Of a DNA stretch of 64,000 nt, positions 11,208 through 19,164 are shown piece by piece. The DNA is taken from the NCBI GenBank assembly GCA_016705685.1, contig JADJLB010000002.1, positions 62,001-126,000 on the forward strand, given 5' to 3'. The first letter of the stretch is position 1. Every line of letters starts with the position of its first letter. The stretch is from Propionivibrio sp. Its GTDB lineage: Bacteria > Pseudomonadota > Gammaproteobacteria > Burkholderiales > Rhodocyclaceae. The notes under the pieces are model-generated. The model made no database searches and was not told the DNA's origin. It saw only the letters and a program-made list of their open reading frames with translations. A program made the position numbers and the translations under genes.

Positions 11208-12284
11208 ATGTCTGAATCAGAGCACGGACTGTTTAGCGCGCTCGATCTCCTCTCGTCGTCGGTCATCCTGCTCGACGCCAATTCCACAATTCTCTACATG
11301 AATTCCGCCGCAGAAAACCTGCTGGCGATCAGTTGCAAAGCGGTTTCCGGGAGTCGTTTCGATCGGGTGGTGGAATGCCCGGGCGCACTCCAGGAAGCAC
11401 TCGACAATGCGTTCAGAAGTGACTGGAGCTTTACCGGGCAGAGCATCAAACTGCAGCGCAGCGATGGCGTCGTCTTGCACTTGAACTGCACGGTCAATCC
11501 AGCCGACGCGATGGGCGCACGCTTGCTCGTCGAATTCTGGCCGATCGACCAACAGCTACGGGCGACGCGTGAAGAGCGCCTGCTCGAACAGCAACTGGCC
11601 AGTCGCGAGTTGATCCGCAACCTGGCGCATGAAATCAAGAACCCGCTGGGTGGCATTCGCGGTGCGGCGCAGTTGCTCGAACATGAACTCAATAATCCGG
11701 GCTTGCGCGAGTACACGCAGGTCATCATCAAGGAGGCGGATCGCCTGCAGGATCTGATGAAGCGCCTGCTATCACCGCATCGACCGATGCAGCCCGGGCC
11801 AGTGAATATTCACGAGATACTCGAACGGGTACGCAGCCTGCTGTCCGCAGAATTTCCGCAGACCCTGACCGTACAGCGCGATTACGACACCAGTCTGCCC
11901 GAACTGATCGGCGATCGCGAACAATTGATCCAGGCCGTACTCAACATCGCGCGCAATGCGGCACAGGCCATCAAAGGCCAGCCCGGCAACGTACCTGCAT
12001 CCGGAGAAATAACGTTGCGGACGCGCGTCGCCCGGCAGGTTACCCTGGCCAAGAAACGCTACCGACTGGCGCTTCAGTTGCAGGTCATCGACAATGGCCC
12101 TGGCATACCCGAGGATATCCGCGAGCGGATGTTCTACCCGCTGGTGTCAGGGCGCCAGGGCGGCAGTGGTCTCGGCTTGACCCTGGCGCAAAGCTTTATC
12201 CAGCAACACCAGGGAACGATCGATTGCGAGAGTCGGCCGGGATGGACCTGCTTTACGATCCGGATGCCCTTGATTACGGAGTGA
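11208..12284 (+). CDS. glnL: Nitrogen regulation sensor kinase NtrB
   Basis: Cytosolic histidine kinase/phosphatase that controls GlnG in response to PII. It has 358 aa: a PAS sensor domain (about 8-115), the phospho-acceptor helix with LAHEIKNPLGG (His141), then the HATPase with the N box LNIARNAAQAI, the G1 box VIDNGPGIP and the G2 box GGSGLGL. No membrane segments are seen, as expected for NtrB. The frame is open upstream to 11043, but that would overlap the DUF4124 gene; the ATG at 11208 gives the conventional length. glnG follows after about 60 bases. Confidence 0.95.
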   Translation: MSESEHGLFSALDLLSSSVILLDANSTILYMNSAAENLLAISCKAVSGSRFDRVVECPGALQEALDNAFRSDWSFTGQSIKLQRSDGVVLHLNCTVNPADAMGARLLVEFWPIDQQLRATREERLLEQQLASRELIRNLAHEIKNPLGGIRGAAQLLEHELNNPGLREYTQVIIKEADRLQDLMKRLLSPHRPMQPGPVNIHEILERVRSLLSAEFPQTLTVQRDYDTSLPELIGDREQLIQAVLNIARNAAQAIKGQPGNVPASGEITLRTRVARQVTLAKKRYRLALQLQVIDNGPGIPEDIRERMFYPLVSGRQGGSGLGLTLAQSFIQQHQGTIDCESRPGWTCFTIRMPLITE

Positions 12285-12347
12285 TGGCCATGATGGCAAG
12301 CTATTTGCTAAAGCCTAGTCACACTACTCACGATGTCAGGAAACACA

Positions 12348-13772
12348 ATGAAACCTGTCTGGATCGTCGATGACGACAAATCAATCCGCTGGGTGCTTGA
12401 AAAGACCCTCGCGCGCGAACAGGTGCCGTTCAAGAGCTTTTCATCGGCCAGCGAAGCGCTTTCGCAGCTCGATTTAGGCGTCGAGCCTCCGCAAGTCTTG
12501 CTGTCGGATATACGTATGCCGGGCGAATCGGGGCTGGACCTGCTCAAACAGGTCAAGGAGCGCTACCCATCGCTGCCCGTCATCATCATGACTGCCTATT
12601 CCGATCTCGACAGCGCGGTCGCGGCGTTTCAGGGCGGAGCATTCGAATATCTGCCCAAACCCTTTGATGTCGATCAAGCACTGGAGCTGATTCGGCGCGC
12701 CATTGACGAAAGCTCGCACCAGGTTGGTGCGTCTGCCGAAGTGGGGCTCGTTCCGGAAATCCTTGGTCAAGCGCCGGCCATGCAGGAAGTCTTTCGCGCC
12801 ATTGGACGCCTGAGTCAATCGAACGCAACGGTCATGATCACCGGCGAATCCGGGTCGGGCAAGGAGCTGGTCGCGCGTGCCGTGCATCGGCATAGCCTGC
12901 GATCCGATAAACCGTTCATCGCCATCAATACGGCCGCCATCCCCAGGGATTTGCTCGAATCCGAACTCTTCGGGCACGAGCGAGGCGCGTTCACCGGCGC
13001 TGCCGTGCAGCGACGCGGGCGTTTCGAGCAGGCCGAAGGCGGCACGCTGTTTCTCGACGAGATCGGGGATATGCCTTCCGAATTGCAAACACGCTTGCTG
13101 CGCGTGCTTTCCGATGGCAACTACTACCGTGTCGGCGGTCATTCCCCGATCAAGGCCAACGTCCGCATCATCGCCGCGACGCATCAGAACCTTGAAAATC
13201 GGGTCAAGGAAGGCCTCTTTCGCGAGGATTTGTTTCATCGCCTGAATGTGATCCGGGTGCGTCTGCCGAGCCTGCGCGAACGGCGTGAGGATATCCCGAT
13301 TCTGGCGCGGCATTTCATGCACAAGAGTGCACAGGATCTGGGTGTCGAGGCCAAGCGTTTTTCCGACGCCGCGCTCAGGCATCTCGCTTCGCTCGATTTG
13401 CCGGGCAATGTCCGTCAGTTGGAAAATATCTGTCATTGGCTCACCGTCATGGCGCCGGGCCAGCAGGTGGATCTTGCCGATCTGCCGGTGGAATTGCGCG
13501 ACAGTGCGCCGCAATCTGCCGTGGCCGACTGGGAGAGCGTGCTGGCGATCGAAGTCGATCGTTTGCTGGCGGGTCAGGACGGCAAGGTTCACGACAGGCT
13601 GACCGACAGTTTTGAACGCGTGCTCATTACCCGCGCCCTGGCCTATACCGGAGGCCGGCGGATCGAAGCGGCGCAGGCTCTGGGCATCGGTCGCAACACC
13701 ATCACGCGCAAGATCCAGGATTTGGGCCTGGCCGACGGCCGCAAACACGATGCGCCGCGTCAGCCCGGATAA
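12348..13772 (+). CDS. glnG: Nitrogen regulation response regulator NtrC
   Basis: Sigma-54 activator phosphorylated by GlnL; it binds enhancers such as the one before glnA. From the ATG at 12348 (AGGAAACACA ribosome site) it has 474 aa. The receiver domain has acidic residues in WIVDDD and phospho-acceptor Asp54 (LLSDIRMPGESG). The AAA+ domain has Walker A GESGSGKEL, the sigma-54-contacting GAFTGA loop, the LFLDEIGDMP Walker B and conserved arginines. The C-terminal Fis-type helix-turn-helix is in ARRIEAAQALGIGRNT-like sequence (GGRRIEAAQALGIGRNTI). An ATG at 12333 is a weaker alternative start. Confidence 0.96.
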   Translation: MKPVWIVDDDKSIRWVLEKTLAREQVPFKSFSSASEALSQLDLGVEPPQVLLSDIRMPGESGLDLLKQVKERYPSLPVIIMTAYSDLDSAVAAFQGGAFEYLPKPFDVDQALELIRRAIDESSHQVGASAEVGLVPEILGQAPAMQEVFRAIGRLSQSNATVMITGESGSGKELVARAVHRHSLRSDKPFIAINTAAIPRDLLESELFGHERGAFTGAAVQRRGRFEQAEGGTLFLDEIGDMPSELQTRLLRVLSDGNYYRVGGHSPIKANVRIIAATHQNLENRVKEGLFREDLFHRLNVIRVRLPSLRERREDIPILARHFMHKSAQDLGVEAKRFSDAALRHLASLDLPGNVRQLENICHWLTVMAPGQQVDLADLPVELRDSAPQSAVADWESVLAIEVDRLLAGQDGKVHDRLTDSFERVLITRALAYTGGRRIEAAQALGIGRNTITRKIQDLGLADGRKHDAPRQPG

Positions 13773-13792
13773 TCCATCGGACGCACCCGTTA

Positions 13793-14644
13793 TTGACGAT
13801 AATAGCGGCATTCAATTCCGATGCCATTGCCGTGCATGACCCATCGCCGAAACCGCTGATCGACCCGGTGCGCCTGCAAGCCCTGCTTGGCGAGGCGCGA
13901 GGGAGATTCGATATCGATTCCCTCCCTGAATGCGCATCGACCAGCACCGTGCTGCTCGGCCGTGCCGCTCAGGGTGCGCCGGGCGGCAGCGTCATCGTGA
14001 CGGACCGGCAGACTGCCGGACGCGGTAGCCGGGGGCGCTGTTGGCTGGCCTCGCCGGAAGCTAGCCTGACCTTCTCCGTTCTCTGGCGTTTCAACAACGG
14101 TGTCGGCCGGCTGGCCGGCCTGTCGCTGGCCGTGGGCGTGGCCGTGGTGCATGCCCTGGAAGCCTTCGGCGCGAAAGGTGTTCAGCTCAAATGGCCGAAC
14201 GACATCCTGTATGACAATGCCAAGCTGGGAGGCATACTTGTCGAATTGCAGAGCGAAGCGCATTCCGCGCTGGCCGTGGTCGGTATCGGCCTCAATCTGA
14301 GCATGCCCGAGACGATCGGCGATGGCGCAGGCTTCGCGCTTCCGCCGACCGCTGTGGACCGTATTCTCACGCCAGTGCCGGAAAGGCACGCCTTGTTCGC
14401 GCAAATACTGATCGAACTGGCCTCCAAATTCGACCGTTTTTCGAATGGCGGCTTTGCCGAATTGCGCGATCAGTGGCAGGCACGACACGCCTGGCAAGGT
14501 CGCTCCGTACGCTTGTTGCGCGACGGACTTCTTGAAAAGGAAGGTATCTGCCGGGGTGCCGATGCGGACGGCGCCTTGCTCGTGCAGACGGCGTCCGGTG
14601 TTGAGCGCTGTTTGTCGGGCGATTTGTCCTTGCGTGTCCAATGA
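13793..14644 (+). CDS. birA: Biotin--[acetyl-CoA-carboxylase] ligase
   Basis: Activates biotin with ATP and transfers it to the BCCP subunit of acetyl-CoA carboxylase. The catalytic loop is TAGRGSRGR, and KWPNDILYDNAKLGGILVE supplies the biotin/ATP pocket. The C-terminal cap domain is present. There is no N-terminal DNA-binding helix-turn-helix, so this is a group I ligase that does not repress bio genes. The start is uncertain: TTG at 13793 or GTG at 13832 both fit. It overlaps coaX by four bases (ATGA). The birA-coaX pair is common in betaproteobacteria. Confidence 0.93.
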   Translation: MTIIAAFNSDAIAVHDPSPKPLIDPVRLQALLGEARGRFDIDSLPECASTSTVLLGRAAQGAPGGSVIVTDRQTAGRGSRGRCWLASPEASLTFSVLWRFNNGVGRLAGLSLAVGVAVVHALEAFGAKGVQLKWPNDILYDNAKLGGILVELQSEAHSALAVVGIGLNLSMPETIGDGAGFALPPTAVDRILTPVPERHALFAQILIELASKFDRFSNGGFAELRDQWQARHAWQGRSVRLLRDGLLEKEGICRGADADGALLVQTASGVERCLSGDLSLRVQ

Positions 14645-15372
14645 AACGCATCGCCATCGACGCCGGCAATACGCGCATCAAGTGGGGCGTGCATGACGGC
14701 GCGGCCTGGGTCGCCTCGGGCGCGCTGCCGACCGGAGACGCGGCACGCTTGCGGGAGGTTGCTGCCGGGTGGCCGCACGAGGCATGCGTCGTCGCCTGCA
14801 ACGTGGCTGGCCTGGCGGTCGAAAGTGCCATCGGCAGCGCGTTGGAAGAACGCTTTCCTGCGCCCTTATGGCTGCGCTCCAGCGCCGGGGTTTGCGGCGT
14901 GCGCAATGCGTATGAACAACCCGAAAGCCTGGGGGCCGACCGCTGGGCGGCGCTGATTGGTGCGCAGGGGCTGGCGTCCGCCGACTGCCTTGTCGTCTGC
15001 GCGGGGACGGCGACCACAGTCGACTGGCTTGATGCAGGCGGAACGTTTCGTGGCGGCTTGATCCTGCCGGGAATCGATCTGATGCGTGCCTCGCTGGCGC
15101 GCGATACGGCGCAACTGCCGCTGGCCGAAGGCCACTTCAGCGCCGCGCCGCGAAATACCATGGACGCCATCGTCAGCGGTTGTCTGCACGCCCAGATCGG
15201 CGCCATCGAGCGGATGTTTGCCGGACTGCCGCCCCATCCGCAGGCGATCTGCCTGCTGACCGGAGGCGCTGCACCACGAATAGCACCGCACTTGCTTATC
15301 CCGTTTAAATTGACAGAGAATCTGATTCTTGACGGACTGCTGCGTTTCGCTGTCGCGCATCCGCCTTGCTGA
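14641..15372 (+). CDS. coaX: Type III pantothenate kinase
   Basis: Phosphorylates pantothenate, the first step of coenzyme A synthesis. It has 243 aa with an ASKHA fold: phosphate-binding IDAGNTRIKWG at the N-terminus, GADRWAAL in the middle, and CAGTATTVDWLD with the catalytic Asp region, then GLILPGIDLM. Type III enzymes are not inhibited by CoA. It is translationally coupled to birA through an ATGA overlap. Identification is secure. Confidence 0.95.
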   Translation: MKRIAIDAGNTRIKWGVHDGAAWVASGALPTGDAARLREVAAGWPHEACVVACNVAGLAVESAIGSALEERFPAPLWLRSSAGVCGVRNAYEQPESLGADRWAALIGAQGLASADCLVVCAGTATTVDWLDAGGTFRGGLILPGIDLMRASLARDTAQLPLAEGHFSAAPRNTMDAIVSGCLHAQIGAIERMFAGLPPHPQAICLLTGGAAPRIAPHLLIPFKLTENLILDGLLRFAVAHPPC

Positions 15373-15425
15373 AGTCCCTGTCGGTCCGGTCCGGTGACGT
15401 ATCATCTGCGTAATGGAGGTTTCCG

Positions 15426-15830
15426 ATGTTGCCCAAAATGTTGGCCATGCTGCCTGCTTTTCTTGCCTATTTCGCCGTAGCCATTGCCCTGATCGCCGTA
15501 TTTTTTCTGGTCTATGTCAATGTCACGCCGTATGACGAAATCGCGCTGATCCGGCAAGGCAACACGGCGGCGGCTGTGGGGCTTTCCGGCGCCCTTTTCG
15601 GCTTCGCCATTCCCGTGGCCAATGTCATCGCCCACAGCGACACGCTGGCCGACCTCGCGGCCTGGGGCGCCATTGCCGGCGTGATCCAGATATTGGCTTA
15701 TCTGGTGGCGCGCTTTACGCTGCCGCATCTGAACGAGGACATTCCCGCCGGCAAAGTGGCACCGGCGATCTTCCTGGCCGCGCTTTCATTGACCGTCGGG
15801 CTGACCAACGCCGCCTGCATGACTTACTGA
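15426..15830 (+). CDS. DUF350 family inner-membrane protein
   Basis: A 134-aa protein with four hydrophobic segments (about 10-30, 50-70, 75-95 and 110-130), matching the DUF350/UPF0719 family (YjfL-like), whose function is unknown. A polar stretch (YVNVTPYDEIALIRQGNTAAA) follows the first helix; the Asn/Asp/Glu pattern there is a family hallmark. It opens a plus-strand run with an SPFH protein, a zinc-ribbon/DUF4178 protein, a small peptide and a membrane aminopropyltransferase. The ribosome site is GGAGG (taatggaggtttccg). Related proteins often sit with polyamine or envelope-stress genes. Confidence 0.85.
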   Translation: MLPKMLAMLPAFLAYFAVAIALIAVFFLVYVNVTPYDEIALIRQGNTAAAVGLSGALFGFAIPVANVIAHSDTLADLAAWGAIAGVIQILAYLVARFTLPHLNEDIPAGKVAPAIFLAALSLTVGLTNAACMTY

Positions 15831-15859
15831 CCCTTCAACCTTCCTTTTCGGAGATTGTC

Positions 15860-16909
15860 ATGGCACTCATGGATTTCATCAAGAAGCAGTTTATCGACGT
15901 CATCCACTGGACGGAGGAGGGTGACGGCATTCTGGCCTACCGCTACCCCATGCAGGACTTCGAAATCCAGAATGGCGCCCAGCTTACGGTGCGTGATTCG
16001 CAAATGGCGGTGTTCGTCAATGAAGGGCAGGTTGCCGACGTTTTTGGCCCGGGCCTGTACAAGCTGACGACGCAGACGCTGCCGGTGCTGACCAATCTGA
16101 AAAACTGGGACAAGCTGTTCGCTTCGCCATTCAAGTCCGATATCTATTTCTTCTCGACGCGCCTGCAACTCGACCGCAAGTGGGGAACGCCCAACCCGAT
16201 CACCATCCGCGACAAGGATTTCGGCATGGTGCGCATGCGGGCCTTCGGCATCTATTCGTACAAGCTCGCCGATCCGGGCAAACTCTACAAGGAAGTTTCC
16301 GGAACTCGCGAGCAGTACAGCGTCGACGATCTGGACGGTCAGTTGCGCAATCTGGTGATCGGCACCATGACCGATCTGTTCGGCGAGTCGGGTGTCCCTT
16401 TCATCGACATGGCGGCCAACCAGGTCGAATTCAGCGCCACGCTGAAAGCCAAGCTGGAGCCGGTCTTCGACCGCTATGGCCTGGCGCTCGACAGCTTTGT
16501 CGTGCAGAACGTCTCGCTGCCGGAAGAATTGCAGAAGATTCTCGACACCAAGATCAGCATGAACATGATCGGCGACATGGGGCGTTTTACCCAGTATCAG
16601 GTGGCCAACAGCATTCCGCTGGCGGCTCAGAACGAAGGCGGAATGGCCGGCATGGGCGCCGGTCTCGGTGCCGGCCTGAGTATCGGGCAGGGCATGGCAC
16701 AGGCCATGACGCAAGCCATGCAGCCTGGAGCCGCACAACCGGTAGCCACCACCCCATCCACCGCACAGGCCGCATCAGTCGGTGCTGTAGTCAGTGCCGA
16801 CGAGGTGGTCGCCACACTGGAGAAACTGCATGGGCTGGTTGCCAAGGGCATACTCTCGCAAGCCGAATTCGACACCAAGAAAGCCGAGTTGCTCGGCAAG
16901 CTGGGTTGA
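15860..16909 (+). CDS. SPFH-domain protein with C-terminal SHOCT-like helix (YdjI-like)
   Basis: A 349-aa member of the SPFH/Band 7 superfamily, of the branch often labelled virion core protein. The N-terminal about 60 residues lead into the SPFH domain (about 25-240), with a helical end (EFSATLKAKLEPVFDRYGL). A Gly/Ala/Met-rich flexible stretch (about 255-300) and a SHOCT-like terminal helix (LVAKGILSQAEFDTKKAELL) follow. No transmembrane helix is obvious, so it probably associates with the membrane through partners. The gene is 29 bases after the DUF350 gene and very likely in the same operon. Confidence 0.87.
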   Translation: MALMDFIKKQFIDVIHWTEEGDGILAYRYPMQDFEIQNGAQLTVRDSQMAVFVNEGQVADVFGPGLYKLTTQTLPVLTNLKNWDKLFASPFKSDIYFFSTRLQLDRKWGTPNPITIRDKDFGMVRMRAFGIYSYKLADPGKLYKEVSGTREQYSVDDLDGQLRNLVIGTMTDLFGESGVPFIDMAANQVEFSATLKAKLEPVFDRYGLALDSFVVQNVSLPEELQKILDTKISMNMIGDMGRFTQYQVANSIPLAAQNEGGMAGMGAGLGAGLSIGQGMAQAMTQAMQPGAAQPVATTPSTAQAASVGAVVSADEVVATLEKLHGLVAKGILSQAEFDTKKAELLGKLG

Positions 16910-16931
16910 TCTTGCACGTGAACCGCTTATG

Positions 16932-17027
16932 ACGCGGAGTTCACAGAGAAGCAGAGATCACCGAGGAACATGAGAGTTATTCATGTCTGATGTCTCCGTG
17001 TTCTCCATGTCTCTGTGGCCTCTGTGT
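16932..17027. repeat. Imperfect inverted repeat built on CACAGAG / CTCTGTG
   Basis: The left arm (16932-16967) contains CGGAGTTCACAGAGA and CAGAGATCACCGAGG. The right arm (about 16992-17027) is its imperfect complement (CTCCGTG, GTCTCTGTGGCC, TCTGTGT). The roughly 24-base centre is AT-rich. It fills most of the 168-base gap between the SPFH and DUF4178 genes. It could be a REP/MITE-like element or a large mRNA hairpin tuning expression within the operon. Confidence 0.6.
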
Positions 17028-17077
17028 TGAAAGCGTTCAAAAACCATGAATCTCCACTCTGAGCTTTCCGGTTCAAC

Positions 17078-19009
17078 GTGAAAACCGCCAGTTGCCCTTC
17101 CTGTGGCGCGCCGGTCAGCTTCCAGTCGGCGGCCTCGGTCTATGCGGTGTGCGCGTTCTGTCGCAGCACCCTGTTACGCGACGGCGAGGATCTGAAGAAT
17201 CTGGGCCGCATGGCCGAGCTGATGGACGACCCGACGCTGATCCAGATCGGCAGCGAAGGAACATTCCGCGGCAAGCACTTCGGCGTCATCGGACGCATCC
17301 AGCTCAAGCACGCGTCCGGCCTGTGGAACGAGTGGCACATCCTCTTCGACGATGCGCGCAGCGCGTGGCTCTCCGAGGCCGGCGGGGAATTTGTGCTCAG
17401 TTCGCAAACGCCGGTCGATGAAACACTGCCGGCCTTCGATGCGCTGCAGCCGGAAATGCCGGTCAGCATCGGCGGACGCAGTTTCACCGTCACCGATCTC
17501 GAAACGGCGCGCTGCATCGCCGGGCAGGGCGAACTGCCGTTCAAGGTCGAAGCGGGCTACGACGTCAACACCGCCGACTTGCGCGGCAACGACCGCTTTG
17601 TCACCATCGACTACAGCGAGGCGCCGCCGCTGGTTTTTGTCGGTTACCCGGCGACGTTCGACGAACTCAAGCTGGTCAATCTCAAGGACACCGCTACGGC
17701 GGGGGCTGCGCAGGCCGCCACGGTCAAGGCCAGGGCATTCAACTGCCCGCATTGCGCCGCACCACTGACGGTGCACTCCGGCGCCATCGAAAGCATCGCT
17801 TGCGAGAGTTGCGGATCGATCATCGGCATCGATAACGAGAACGTGCAGTTGCTGTCGCGCGCCGCGCAGTCGATGCGTTTCCAACCCTGGTTGCCGCTGG
17901 GTAGCAAAGGCAAGCTGCAGGGCATCGACTGGGAGGCTATCGGCTTCCTGCGGCGCAGCACGCGCTCCGACGGCATAGACTACACCTGGTCTGAATACCT
18001 GCTGTTCAACGCCGAACAGGGTTTCGCCTGGCTGACCGAATACCAGGGGCACTGGAACTTTGCGCGCACCTTGTCCAACCCACCGATGGTTGGACGCGGC
18101 CAGGCCTCATTCTTGTTCAAGGGTTCGGATTTCAAACTGTTCAGTTCCGGCAAGGCGGAAGTGACCTACGTGGTCGGCGAATTCCACTGGCGCGTCGCCG
18201 TCGGCGAATCCTGTCTCGTCGAAGACTACGTCAGCCCACCGTTGATGCTCTCGCGCGAAGTGAGCGACAAGGAGGTTAGTTGGTCGCAGGGCGAGTATCT
18301 GGAGCCGGAGGCCCTGTGCGCGGCGTTCAAGATCACCAAGTCGCCGTTGGCCCGCACCGGTGTCTATGCCAATCAGCCCAACCCGCTGGCCGAACGCCAT
18401 CGCGGCGTATGTCGGTTGTTCTGGAAGCTGGCGCTGGCGGCGACGCTGGTGCAACTGGCGTTCGTATTCATCTTCGCCTCGCGTCTCGTGCTCAAGCAGT
18501 CGCTGGTCCTCTCGCCGTACGATGCTGAAGCGACGCTGACCACCCAGGAGTTCGCCCTGAAAAGTCGGGCGCGTGCGCTGCGCGTACGGCACAACACCGA
18601 CATCGACAACAACTGGGTGGACATCACTTCGACGCTGGTCGAGAAGCAAACCGGCGAGGCGTATCAAGGCGCGCAGGAAGTCAGCTACTATCGTGGCGTC
18701 GATAGCGGCGAAAGCTGGTCCGAGGGCAACAAGGACGATGACATCGTCTTCAAAGATATTCCGCCGGGAACCTATTACCTGACCATCGAGTATGAACTCG
18801 GCAAGGACAGGCGCAACGCGGTGTCCGATACCGTCGAAGTGGTGCGCAATCCGGTGGTCTGGTCGAACTATGTGCTGGCGATGATTTTCCTGGCGTTGTT
18901 CCCGCTCTTCTCGCGCTGGCGGCGCAATGCGTTCGAGTCGCAGCGCTGGAGCGAGAGCGACTTCGGTAACGAAGGCGGGAGCGCGGGCGGCGATTCGGAC
19001 GACGATTAG
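17078..19009 (+). CDS. Double zinc-ribbon, DUF4178 membrane protein
   Basis: A 643-aa protein with an internal duplication. Each half has a CxxC...CxxC zinc ribbon (C6/C9/C25/C28 and C223/C226/C242/C245) followed by a DUF4178 beta domain (about 55-195 and 270-415). A transmembrane helix (about 449-468), an extracytoplasmic beta-rich region and a second helix (about 603-620) follow. The tail is rich in Ser, Gly and Asp, ending in three aspartates. The start is a GTG beginning KTASCPSCG. Its function is unknown. DUF4178 proteins recur beside SPFH, DUF350 and polyamine genes, which suggests a sensor or adaptor at the membrane. Confidence 0.83.
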   Translation: MKTASCPSCGAPVSFQSAASVYAVCAFCRSTLLRDGEDLKNLGRMAELMDDPTLIQIGSEGTFRGKHFGVIGRIQLKHASGLWNEWHILFDDARSAWLSEAGGEFVLSSQTPVDETLPAFDALQPEMPVSIGGRSFTVTDLETARCIAGQGELPFKVEAGYDVNTADLRGNDRFVTIDYSEAPPLVFVGYPATFDELKLVNLKDTATAGAAQAATVKARAFNCPHCAAPLTVHSGAIESIACESCGSIIGIDNENVQLLSRAAQSMRFQPWLPLGSKGKLQGIDWEAIGFLRRSTRSDGIDYTWSEYLLFNAEQGFAWLTEYQGHWNFARTLSNPPMVGRGQASFLFKGSDFKLFSSGKAEVTYVVGEFHWRVAVGESCLVEDYVSPPLMLSREVSDKEVSWSQGEYLEPEALCAAFKITKSPLARTGVYANQPNPLAERHRGVCRLFWKLALAATLVQLAFVFIFASRLVLKQSLVLSPYDAEATLTTQEFALKSRARALRVRHNTDIDNNWVDITSTLVEKQTGEAYQGAQEVSYYRGVDSGESWSEGNKDDDIVFKDIPPGTYYLTIEYELGKDRRNAVSDTVEVVRNPVVWSNYVLAMIFLALFPLFSRWRRNAFESQRWSESDFGNEGGSAGGDSDDD

Positions 19010-19017
19010 GACGACTG

Positions 19018-19164
19018 ATGATCAAGACCAATTTCGTTATCGGGCTGCTGGCGCTGGCGTTCTTCGCCAACGCACAGTTTCAGGGATGGAGTCTCTTCGA
19101 TCGTTTTGCCAGCACCCAGACCTCGCGCCTGTCGGGCAGCGGGAGCAGGCTGTATCACAAGTAA
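19018..19164 (+). CDS. Small 48-aa membrane or secreted peptide in the polyamine operon
   Basis: The ATG at 19018 opens a 48-residue frame starting MIKTNFVIGLLALAFFANAQ. It has an N-terminal hydrophobic segment of about 15 residues and a polar, Ser- and Arg-rich end (RLSGSGSRLYHK). It starts 9 bases after the DUF4178 stop, and its TAA overlaps the next ATG as TAATG. This tight coupling on both sides supports a real gene. The hydrophobic part could be a signal peptide (ANA-Q cleavage) or a membrane anchor. No family is recognised. Confidence 0.7.
   Translation: MIKTNFVIGLLALAFFANAQFQGWSLFDRFASTQTSRLSGSGSRLYHK

Noticed and set aside
12474-13811. 445-residue minus frame
   Set aside because: Antisense to glnG; no motif and no ribosome site.
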